Shown here: piece by piece, positions 14,429 to 20,928 of the stretch
Position numbering within the stretch: position 1 is the stretch's first letter
How the letters are laid out: each line of letters opens with the position of its first letter
Source: CAZCBN01 sp964496975
GTDB taxonomy: Bacteria; Planctomycetota; Phycisphaerae; Phycisphaerales; UBA1924
NCBI GenBank assembly: GCA_964496975.1
Contig: CAZCBN010000054.1
Coordinates: forward strand, 1 to 20,928
Length of the DNA stretch: 20,928 bases
Direction of reading: 5' to 3'
Program-made: the position numbers and the translations under genes
Notes under the pieces: model-generated
Seen by the model: only the letters and a program-made list of their open reading frames with translations
What the model was told of the DNA's origin: nothing
Database searches by the model: none

Positions 14429-16725
14429 CCCCCGACCGACCGCCGATCGTTCGCCGCTCCCAGCCCCGCCCCCAGCCCCGCTCCACCCGGCCCACCCCCG
14501 CGAACCCCCGGCAGCCGCAGCCGGAACGCCGCCCCCAGCCCCGGCCGGACCCACGCCAGCCGCCCCCCCGCCAACCGCGCCAGCCGCCGCGACAGCGGCA
14601 GCCCCAGTCCCCGGGCAGACCCCCACGCTCCGGGGGGCAGCCCCGGCCCGTCGTCGGCGTACGTGATCTCCAGCCACCGCCCCCGCCACGCCGCCCCCAG
14701 ATGGACGCACGTCGCCGGCGGCGTCGCGTGCCGCACCGTGTTGGTCGCCAGATTGCCAAAGACCCGCAGCACGGCCGCGGGGGACGTGCGCACGGCGGCC
14801 GGGCTTCCGGCCCCGTCCAACGCCGCCCCCTCGACCACCACCCGCAGGCCCGCCCCCTCGGCGATGGGCCGCACGGCCTCCGCCACCTGGCGCAGCAGCT
14901 CGCCCGCCGCCAGGCCCACCTGTCCCGCCGAGCCCTCCCCCGCATCGGCCGAAAGCCCCGCGTCCGCCAGCAGCGCGTCCACCACCTGCGACAGCCGCAG
15001 GGCCTGCTCCTGCACGGCCCCGGCCGCGCGGTGCGAGGGGGAGGCCGCCGGCTCATCCCGCAGCAGGCGGCCCAAAATGTCTGCCGAGAGGCGCAGGCTG
15101 GTGAGGGGCGTGCGCAGCTCGTGCGCCACGGCCCGGGCAAAGGCGGCGCGCCGGTTGCTGAGCGCGAGCGTGCGCGCGAGCACCGCGGCGATCGCCGCGC
15201 ACGCCGCCGCGAGGCCAAGCCAGCCGAACACGAGCGCGCGCACGAACGCGGGCGACAGCGCACCCGCCGGCGCCGCCGCGGCGGGCCACACCTCAACGGG
15301 CAGCGTGGCGAGGCGGTTCTGCCACGCCGCCGGCGCCGGCTCCCGCGCGGGCGCGAGGCGCAGGCCCAGCGCCGGGCTGGCCGACGCGGTGACGAGCCTT
15401 GTGCGCAGCGCGTTCCAGTCCAGCAGCAGGCCCTGCACCGTGCGCTCGCCGCCGATGTCGACCGCCCGCAGCAGCGCGAGCGTCGGCTCGGGCTCAAAGG
15501 CGAGCCACCGCGGCACCAGCGGCCCGACGCGCACGTCCGCCGGCCCCGCGGGCGAGGCCACGTCCGCCTCGGGCTTGAACGCGGACTGCGCGGTGAGGTT
15601 CGCGTAGGCGTTCACCTTCGCGATGCGGGTGCGGTTGTCGTACTCGACCTGCTGCTCGGTGGGCGGTGCGGCGATCAGGCCGCGGGCGAGGGCCTCGGCC
15701 GGGTCTGGGTTGGAAGGATCCGCGTTGGCGGGATCCCGGTTCGCCGGGTCTGGGCTCGCCGAGCCCGCTTTCGCCGAGCCCGCTTTCGCCGAGCCCGCGC
15801 TCGCAGAGGCCGTGGTCTCGGAGTCCGGGCTCGCGGCGTCGGCCTCCGCGGCCTCAAAGGCCTCAGAGGCCGGAGCCATCTCGTCGCCGCGTTCCGATCG
15901 GATGGCGGTCTGCTCGTTCGCGTTCGGCGAGACGTCGGCGACGTCGGCGAACACGTCCGCCGCCGACGCGGCCGACGCCGCCGTGGTCAACGCCGCGTCG
16001 TCCTCACCCCCGGGCGGCGACGCCCCGAGCCGCGCGAACGACCGCGCCGGCCCCCGCCCTGGTTCCTGCGCTGGCGCCGCCTCCGCCAGCAGCGCCAGCG
16101 GCAGCCCCGCGTCCAGCGGCAGCTCGGGCGCAAGCCGCGCCAGCGCCGCCGCGTGCTTCTCGCGGAACTCCGTCAGCCGCCGCTCCTGCCGCACCGCCTC
16201 GGGCGAGAGCCCGGCGGCGGACGCGGGCAATGGGTCGGTTCGCGTCTCGTCTCCCGTTCCATCCTCAGCGGCTCCTTCGCGCACCACGAGGCCGACGGCT
16301 TCGCGTGCCGCGGCCTCGGGGTCGCCCGCCGAACGCAGCGCGTACGACGCCGCCGCGTCTTCCACCACGCCGCGCCGCAGCAAAAAGTGCAGCCGCTCGA
16401 GCGACGGTGTCGGTTCGAGCGCGAGCGAGCGGGTCGTCGCGCCACCGCGCGCGGCCGCGGGGTCTGTTCCCTCGGCGGTGGGCGGGGGGTTCCAGGCGGT
16501 CCAGGGCCTCGCGGCGGCCACGGCGACGATCTCCGCCGCCACCGTCTCCATGCGCCACAGCGCGAGGCCCAGCCGCTGGTCAAGCTCGCGCTGGGCCCCC
16601 TCGGCGGCGGCGCGGCGCTCGCGCTCCACCGCGCCCGCCGTGAGCAGCGCCGCCGCGAGCAGCACGAGCCCCGAGGCGACGACGAGCGCCGCCCAGGCCG
16701 CGCGGGCGTGGCGGGGCGAGGTCAT
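14425..16725 (-). CDS. Sensor histidine kinase with large periplasmic domain
   Basis: 766 aa, inner membrane. TM helices at about 12-32 and 494-518 enclose a roughly 460-residue periplasmic region of unknown fold, rich in Ala and Glu. The kinase core follows: H-box AVAHELRTPLTSLRLSADIL with phospho-accepting His535, N-box NLATNTVRHA near 655-665, ADDGPGLP near 690 and GLGLPLSRRLARLAGGRL near 705-720. The periplasmic region contains seven pentapeptide repeats. The protein ends in a Gly-rich tail with GLGAGLGA. Its ATG overlaps the stop codon of the response regulator gene by 4 nt (ATGA), so the two are translationally coupled partners. No HAMP domain is apparent between TM2 and the H-box; the linker is only about 15 residues. 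The signal is unknown. Confidence 0.93.
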   Translation of the reverse strand: MTSPRHARAAWAALVVASGLVLLAAALLTAGAVERERRAAAEGAQRELDQRLGLALWRMETVAAEIVAVAAARPWTAWNPPPTAEGTDPAAARGGATTRSLALEPTPSLERLHFLLRRGVVEDAAASYALRSAGDPEAAAREAVGLVVREGAAEDGTGDETRTDPLPASAAGLSPEAVRQERRLTEFREKHAAALARLAPELPLDAGLPLALLAEAAPAQEPGRGPARSFARLGASPPGGEDDAALTTAASAASAADVFADVADVSPNANEQTAIRSERGDEMAPASEAFEAAEADAASPDSETTASASAGSAKAGSAKAGSASPDPANRDPANADPSNPDPAEALARGLIAAPPTEQQVEYDNRTRIAKVNAYANLTAQSAFKPEADVASPAGPADVRVGPLVPRWLAFEPEPTLALLRAVDIGGERTVQGLLLDWNALRTRLVTASASPALGLRLAPAREPAPAAWQNRLATLPVEVWPAAAAPAGALSPAFVRALVFGWLGLAAACAAIAAVLARTLALSNRRAAFARAVAHELRTPLTSLRLSADILGRLLRDEPAASPSHRAAGAVQEQALRLSQVVDALLADAGLSADAGEGSAGQVGLAAGELLRQVAEAVRPIAEGAGLRVVVEGAALDGAGSPAAVRTSPAAVLRVFGNLATNTVRHATPPATCVHLGAAWRGRWLEITYADDGPGLPPGAWGSARGLGLPLSRRLARLAGGRLAWVRPGLGAAFRLRLPGVRGGGPGGAGLGAGLGAANDRRSVGG
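15701..15805 (-). repeat. Seven 15-nt repeats encoding a pentapeptide array
   Basis: Units start every 15 nt from 15701 to 15791. The units at 15761 and 15776 are identical and the others are progressively diverged. Translated on the minus strand they give ASAGS, AKAGS, AKAGS, ASPDP, ANRDP, ANADP, SNPDP. A frame-preserving variable-number repeat inside the kinase's periplasmic region. Confidence 0.85.
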
Positions 16726-17555
16726 GCCGTGGCTCCCGGCGCCTCGGCGGCCAGCATGTACCCCGTGCCGCGCACGGTGAGGATGACGGCGGGGCTTGAG
16801 GCGTCGTCGCCCAGATGCTCACGGAGCCGCGCGACGGCCATGTCCACCGTGCGCGTGCGCACGCCGCGCGGGTCAAGCCCCCAGACGCGCTCGAGCAGCT
16901 CTTCCCGCGTGATCACGCGGCCGCGGTGCTCGATCAGGTAGCCCAGCACCTCGGCCTCGCGCTGCGTCAGCAGGGCCCGCTCGCCGGTGGGGGAGATGAC
17001 CTCATGCCGGCGCAGGTCAAGCGTGCGGCCGGCGATGGTGATGGGGCCCGAGGCGGCGTCCGCGCCGTCGCCCGCGGCGCCGGCGGAACGGGCCGGGGCG
17101 ATCGGGCCGGCGCGGCGGAGCACGGCCTCGACCCGCGCCAGCAGCTCGTCCAGGCCGAACGGCTTCACGATGTAGTCGTCCGCCCCGCCGCGCAGGCCGC
17201 GGATGCGGTCCGCCTCGGCCCCGCGCGCCGTGATGATGATGACGGGCAGCCCCGGCGCCGCCCGGCGCAGCGCCGCGAGAACGCCGAACCCGTCCACCGC
17301 CGGCAGCATGAGGTCCAGCAGCACCAGGTCGGCCGCGGGCGAGGTCGCCGTCGGCGCCGGGCCCGCCGCGGCGGGGTGGATGCCCAGCGCCGCCAGGCCC
17401 GCGCGGCCGTCGCGCGCCGCCTGCACGGCGTAGCCCGAGAGCGTGAGCGCATCCGCCAGGCTCCGCCGGACGGCGTCGTCGTCTTCGATGATGAGCACAC
17501 GCACGGCCAACGGCGGCGTCCCCCCGGGGCCGCGGGGATCCAGGCACGCGGCCAT
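16722..17555 (-). CDS. OmpR/PhoB-family response regulator
   Basis: 277 aa, cytoplasmic DNA-binding regulator. Receiver domain (about 18-142): acidic pocket EDDD (24-27), phospho-acceptor Asp81 in LLDLMLP, Thr109 in IITA and Lys131 in VKPF. The winged-helix DNA-binding domain (about 170-270) shows LLTQREAEVLGYLIEH, ITREELLERVWG, RTVDMAVARLREHLG and VRGTGYML. The distance from the acidic pocket to Asp81 is about 55 residues, against about 40 in usual receivers; the extra part is an Ala/Pro-rich loop near 58-75. Start: ATG 17555 has no ribosome binding site; GTG 17504 would begin right at the receiver. It is the first gene of the regulator-kinase operon. Confidence 0.93.
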   Translation of the reverse strand: MAACLDPRGPGGTPPLAVRVLIIEDDDAVRRSLADALTLSGYAVQAARDGRAGLAALGIHPAAAGPAPTATSPAADLVLLDLMLPAVDGFGVLAALRRAAPGLPVIIITARGAEADRIRGLRGGADDYIVKPFGLDELLARVEAVLRRAGPIAPARSAGAAGDGADAASGPITIAGRTLDLRRHEVISPTGERALLTQREAEVLGYLIEHRGRVITREELLERVWGLDPRGVRTRTVDMAVARLREHLGDDASSPAVILTVRGTGYMLAAEAPGATA

Positions 17556-17652
17556 CAGACGGTATCGACCGCGGGCCCGTCCGGTTCGCCCCGCCGCGTC
17601 ACGGCGGCGTCACGGCCGGCTCAGCCGGGCCGGGCCGGCCGGGCGTCCTGCG

Positions 17653-17877
17653 TCACCACCGCGCGTTCACGCGGTCGACCATGCCGGACGTCAGGAAGAG
17701 GTCAAGCAGCCAACCGACGCCGAAGATGCCGCCCGTGAGGAGCCACAGCAGGCCCGTGCCCCACTTGCCCAGATAAAACCGGTGCGCCCCCAGCAAGCCC
17801 AGAAAGAACCAGAGCACGTAGGCGAGCAGCTTGTCCTTCACCGGCCGAGCGTGTTCGACATACGAGATCGCGTGCAT
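17653..17877 (-). CDS. TM2 domain-containing small membrane protein
   Basis: 74 aa. Two hydrophobic helices (about 18-30 and 41-61) enclose the TM2 signature LGLLGAHRFYLGKWGTGLLWLLTGG, followed by GVGWLLDLF. TM2 proteins are small inner-membrane proteins of unclear function. The N-terminus MHAISYVEHARPVKDKLLAY is polar and cytoplasmic. ATG at 17877 has AAGGGGGG 8 nt upstream, a good ribosome binding site. The gene sits between the ATP-type phosphofructokinase (144 nt upstream) and the regulator-kinase pair. Confidence 0.9.
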   Translation of the reverse strand: MHAISYVEHARPVKDKLLAYVLWFFLGLLGAHRFYLGKWGTGLLWLLTGGIFGVGWLLDLFLTSGMVDRVNARW

Positions 17878-17956
17878 GACCAAGACCCCCCTTCGGATCA
17901 CCTTGTTGGGCGACGGGGGGTTGGGATTTCGCCGGGTGACTGGGCCGATCGCCCGC

Positions 17957-18000
17957 GGCGGGGCGGCGGGGCGGCGGGGCGGCAAGCGGCGGAAAGCCGC
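17957..18000. repeat. GGCGGGGC tandem repeat and small hairpin after the second PFK
   Basis: GGCGGGGC occurs three times at 17957, 17965 and 17973, plus GGC. Next to it GCGGC (17986-17990) pairs with GCCGC (17996-18000) around GGAAA. On the minus strand this follows the phosphofructokinase stop codon and precedes the TM2 gene; it might reduce read-through, but no T-run is present. Confidence 0.45.
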
Positions 18001-18020
18001 GGAGGTCGCGCCCAGCCGCG

Positions 18021-19163
18021 TCAGACCGCCTTGGTCTCGCCGTCGCCGAAGCTGGTGTACACGCTGCGCGCGGCCTGCACGAGCTGGTTGGTCGCGGGCT
18101 CCACGAGGCGCTGCTTGCCCGCCGCGTCGGTGATGGGGATGTGGCCGAGCCGCATGCCCTGCATCACGACGAGGCGGTTCATCACGCCGGTCTTCAGCAG
18201 CTCCGTCGCGGCGTGGCCGAACTGCGTGGCGAGCACGCGGTCGGCGGCCACGGGCGTCCCGCCGCGCTGCACGTGCCCCAGCACGACGTAGCGGCTCTCG
18301 ACCTCCGTCCGCTCCTCGATCTGCCCCGCGAGCCACTTGGCGACGCCGCCGAGGCGGATGGGGTCGGGGCTCGTGTCGATCACCTTCTCCACGATCTGCG
18401 CCCCGCCGCGGGGCTTGGCCCCCTCGGCGCAGCAGATGATCGTGAAGCGCTTGCCCCGCTGCCCCCGGGCCAGCACCGTCTTGCACACGTCGTCCAGGTC
18501 AAAGGGGATCTCGGGCAGCAGGATGATGTCCGCCCCGCTCGCCACGCCCGCGTGCAGCGCGATCCACCCCGCGTTGCGGCCCATCACCTCGACCACCATC
18601 GCGCGGTGGTGGCTCGCGGCGGTGCTGTGCACCTTGTCGAGCGCGTCCGTCGCGTTCGCCACCGCGGTCAGGAAGCCGAACGTCAGGTCCGTGCCGTACA
18701 GGTCGTTGTCGATCGTCTTCGGCACGCCGATGCAGGGGATGCCCGCCTCGATGATCGGCGCCGCGGCCGACATCGTGCCGTCGCCGCCGATCACGATCAG
18801 CGCCTCCATCCCGTGCAGCTTCGCGTGCGTCACGCAGATCTCCGTCATGTCGCGGAAGATCGGCTTGCCGTCCGGCCCGCGGCCCACGGGGAACTTCTGC
18901 GGGTTCGCCTTGTTGGAGCTCCCCAGGATCGTCCCGCCCGCCGTCAGGATGTTCGACACCGCGTCGCGGTCCAGCGGCCGCACGCGGTCCTCGATCAGCC
19001 CCAGGAAGCCGTCCTCGATCCCAAGCACCTCCACGCCGTGGAAGAGGCAGTCCTTGGTCACGGCGCGGATGACGGCGTTGAGGCCCGGGCAATCGCCGCC
19101 GCCCGTGAGCAGGCCGATGCGGGAGATGCCGGAGAGCATGACACGGTCGGGGATGGATGGCAT
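18021..19163 (-). CDS. pfkA: 6-phosphofructokinase, predicted ATP-dependent
   Basis: 380 aa, cytoplasmic. Phosphorylates fructose 6-phosphate at the committed step of glycolysis. Visible are GLLTGGGDCPGLN (17-29), GGDGT (126-130), PKTIDND (148-154, catalytic Asp152), MGRNAGWIA (194-202) and LGHVQRGGTP, the phosphate-binding region. The position equivalent to Gly104 of E. coli PfkA is Gly129, compatible with ATP, while the Gly124 equivalent is Lys149. This Gly/Lys combination marks the group of ATP-PFKs sometimes called mixed-substrate type III. It differs from the gene at the left end, which has Asp/Lys. The ATG at 19163 has GGAGG about 15 nt upstream, rather far; ATG 19139 is a possible alternative. 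A terminator of the upstream flotillin gene lies just before it, so it is probably transcribed separately. Confidence 0.95.
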   Translation of the reverse strand: MPSIPDRVMLSGISRIGLLTGGGDCPGLNAVIRAVTKDCLFHGVEVLGIEDGFLGLIEDRVRPLDRDAVSNILTAGGTILGSSNKANPQKFPVGRGPDGKPIFRDMTEICVTHAKLHGMEALIVIGGDGTMSAAAPIIEAGIPCIGVPKTIDNDLYGTDLTFGFLTAVANATDALDKVHSTAASHHRAMVVEVMGRNAGWIALHAGVASGADIILLPEIPFDLDDVCKTVLARGQRGKRFTIICCAEGAKPRGGAQIVEKVIDTSPDPIRLGGVAKWLAGQIEERTEVESRYVVLGHVQRGGTPVAADRVLATQFGHAATELLKTGVMNRLVVMQGMRLGHIPITDAAGKQRLVEPATNQLVQAARSVYTSFGDGETKAV

Positions 19164-19185
19164 GGGCAGAGCGTATCGCCTCCGC

Positions 19186-19216
19186 GCAAAGAAACGCGGG
19201 CCCCCGCGGGCCCGCG
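19186..19216 (-). terminator. Rho-independent terminator of the flotillin gene
   Basis: On the minus strand CGCGGGCC (19216-19209) pairs with GGCCCGCG (19202-19195) around a 6-nt loop, followed by TTTCTTTG (19194-19187). It lies about 65 nt after the flotillin stop and 23 nt before the next start codon. Confidence 0.7.
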
Positions 19217-19278
19217 ACAGATTGCCCCCAGACTTCCCCGCGGCCGCGGCCCTCGCGGCCCCCCAGCCCCCCCGGCCC

Positions 19279-20913
19279 TCAGCGCCGCGGTGTCGCCTCG
19301 GCCGACGGACCGGTCTGCCCCGGACCCTTGCCGTCCGCGTGCGTGTGCGTCACGCGGCCCAGCGCCGAAGGCAGCGTCACGCCCGCCTGCTCCGCCAGCT
19401 CGTGGATCTGCGGCAGGCTGCCGATCATGCCGGCGAGGAAATCGGCCGTCGCGTTCCGCGTCCCCTTGCCCTCGGCCCCCGCGCCCCGGCCCTGGTCCCA
19501 CACCGTGATCTTGTCGATCTTCAGGTTGCTGATCGCCTTCACCTGCTCGGCCACCAGCTTGGGCAACTGCTCGATCAGCAGCAGCGTCGGCGCCACCTGC
19601 GGGTTCTCGTTGCACGCCACCATCAGCTTGCGATAGCCCTCGGCCTTCGCCTCCAGCACCTTCTGCACGCCCTCCGCCTCGGCCAGGTACCGCGCCAGCA
19701 CCGCGTCCGCCTCGCCCCGCGCCTCGCGGCGACGCTTCTCGGCCTCCGCCTCCGCCGCGATCTCAACCCGCTGCTTCTCGATCTCCTGCGGCGCCAGCTT
19801 CTCCTTCGCGAGCCGCGCGAGCTCCTGCTCACGCTCCGCCTCCAGCACCGCCCGACGCGCCTGCGCCAGCGCCACCTCGGCCCGACGCGTCGCCTCCGCA
19901 CGCACCTCGGCCAGCTTCGCGTTGCTCTCCGCCACGCTCGCGTTGCTCGTGTTCTCGCCGCTGACGGCCTGCGCCTCGGCCTGCGCCACCTGCACGCGCT
20001 GGTTCTGCTCGAACCGCTTCTTGCTCGCCACCGTCTCCGCCTCGCGCTCGGCGATCGCCACTTCCTTGTCGCGCTTGCTCTGGCTCTCGCCCGCGACCGC
20101 CTCGGCCTCCAGCTTCGCCACCGCCACGCGCTGCCGCTGCTCGGCGTTCTTCTGGCCCTCACGCGCCAGCGCCAGCTCTTCCGCCACGCGCACGTCGCGC
20201 TCGCGCGTCGCCGTCGCCTCGCCCACCGCGCCCTCGCGCTCCTGCTGCGCCACCTCCACCTTGGCCCGGTTCACAGCCTCCGCCGCCGCCCGCTGGCCGA
20301 TGGCCACGATGTACCCGCTCTCGTCCGTGATGTCCCGGATGTTCACGTTGACCAGCTCAAGGCCGATCTTGTTGATCTCCTGACCAACGTTCTCGTTGAT
20401 CAGGTTCATGAACTTCTCGCGGTCCTTGTTGATCTCCTCGATCGTCAGCGTCGCGATCACAAGCCGCAGCTGCCCCAGGATGATGTCCTGCGTCAGCTCG
20501 CGGATCTGCCCGCTGTTCAGCCCCAGCAGCCGCTCGGCCGCGCTCGACATCAGCACAGGGTCCTTGCCGATCGCCACCGTGAACGTCGCCGGCACCGCCA
20601 CGCGGATGTTGTTCAGCGACAGCGCCCCCTCCAGCGGGATGTCGATGACCAGCGGCTCCAGGCTCATGTACGCGAAGTCTTCGATCACGGGCCACACGAA
20701 CCGGCCCCCGCCGTGATACACCCGCGCGCTCTGCTTCCCGCTGCGGCCCCAGATCACCAGCACCCGGTTGCTCGGGCACCGCCGGTACCGGCTCGCCAGC
20801 CAGAACACCAGCACCAGCCCGAGAAACAGCAGCACGAGCGAGGCCACCAGCACCACGCCCCCGAAGCGCGACGCCGTCCCCTGCGCGAGCACAAGCGCCC
20901 CGCCCACGCCCAC
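19279..20913 (-). CDS. Flotillin-like SPFH domain protein
   Basis: 544 aa from a GTG at 20913, but the frame stays open to the window edge, so the true start may lie outside. One transmembrane helix at about 18-41 anchors it. An SPFH/band-7 domain follows (about 45-210, with SLNNIRVAVPATFTVAIG and LELVNVNIRDITDESGY). Then comes a long Ala/Glu/Lys/Arg-rich coiled coil with repeated EAEA and AEREAE segments (about 215-445), and a C-terminal segment with LKIDKITVWDQG. Flotillins scaffold membrane microdomains as oligomers. An NfeD partner is not in the window, though it could lie upstream outside it. The C-terminal tail is Gly/Thr-rich. Confidence 0.93.
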   Translation of the reverse strand: MGVGGALVLAQGTASRFGGVVLVASLVLLFLGLVLVFWLASRYRRCPSNRVLVIWGRSGKQSARVYHGGGRFVWPVIEDFAYMSLEPLVIDIPLEGALSLNNIRVAVPATFTVAIGKDPVLMSSAAERLLGLNSGQIRELTQDIILGQLRLVIATLTIEEINKDREKFMNLINENVGQEINKIGLELVNVNIRDITDESGYIVAIGQRAAAEAVNRAKVEVAQQEREGAVGEATATRERDVRVAEELALAREGQKNAEQRQRVAVAKLEAEAVAGESQSKRDKEVAIAEREAETVASKKRFEQNQRVQVAQAEAQAVSGENTSNASVAESNAKLAEVRAEATRRAEVALAQARRAVLEAEREQELARLAKEKLAPQEIEKQRVEIAAEAEAEKRRREARGEADAVLARYLAEAEGVQKVLEAKAEGYRKLMVACNENPQVAPTLLLIEQLPKLVAEQVKAISNLKIDKITVWDQGRGAGAEGKGTRNATADFLAGMIGSLPQIHELAEQAGVTLPSALGRVTHTHADGKGPGQTGPSAEATPRR

Positions 20914-20928
20914 GCCCTGCCCCTGCCC

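Noticed and set aside
14701..16941. A 746-codon open frame on the plus strand
   Set aside because: Antisense shadow of the histidine kinase, made of Arg/Gly/Ala-rich sequence without motifs.

Overview
The window looks like chromosomal DNA from a planctomycete, most likely class Phycisphaerae. The grounds are very high GC, long spurious open frames antisense to real genes, and two secreted proteins that end in the double dockerin-like tail with a CPADxNGD start and a terminal Cys, which I associate with Phycisphaerales. There is no phage, transposase, plasmid or CRISPR signature. Taxonomy is inference, since no rRNA is present.

Left part (1-7505): a predicted pyrophosphate-type phosphofructokinase (+), then a secreted sulfatase-modifying-factor-like protein with a dockerin tail (+). 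Convergent to it are a small two-helix membrane protein and an SDR oxidoreductase (-). Divergent from the SDR are a large secreted beta-propeller-like protein with the same dockerin tail (+) and a membrane-anchored DUF2726 protein (+). A twin-hairpin REP/REPIN-like element lies between the DUF2726 gene and the convergent lipoprotein gene.

Middle (7687-13950, all -): a BamE/SmpA-like lipoprotein, a DUF58 protein and a TrkH-type K+ channel subunit, then a META-domain lipoprotein preceded by four 14-nt direct repeats, an HPr protein with a TTG start, an EIIA protein and a DUF502 membrane protein. HPr and EIIA form a partial PTS with no EI or sugar permease in view, so a regulatory role is likely.

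Right part (14131-20928, all -): a tRNA-Ile(GAT) with its own promoter and terminator, an OmpR-type regulator and histidine kinase pair overlapping by 4 nt, a 74-aa TM2 protein, a second phosphofructokinase with ATP-type donor residues, and a flotillin/SPFH protein that may run off the window edge.

The most distinctive points are the two phosphofructokinases of opposite predicted phosphoryl-donor class, one on each side of the PTS pair; the dockerin-tagged secreted pair whose calcium-loop spacing is one residue longer than usual, one member being an FGE-like protein with no active-site cysteines; the REPIN-like element; the 14-nt repeat array; and a seven-copy pentapeptide repeat inside the histidine kinase sensor. 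I did not find a clear new multi-gene defence or biosynthetic system.
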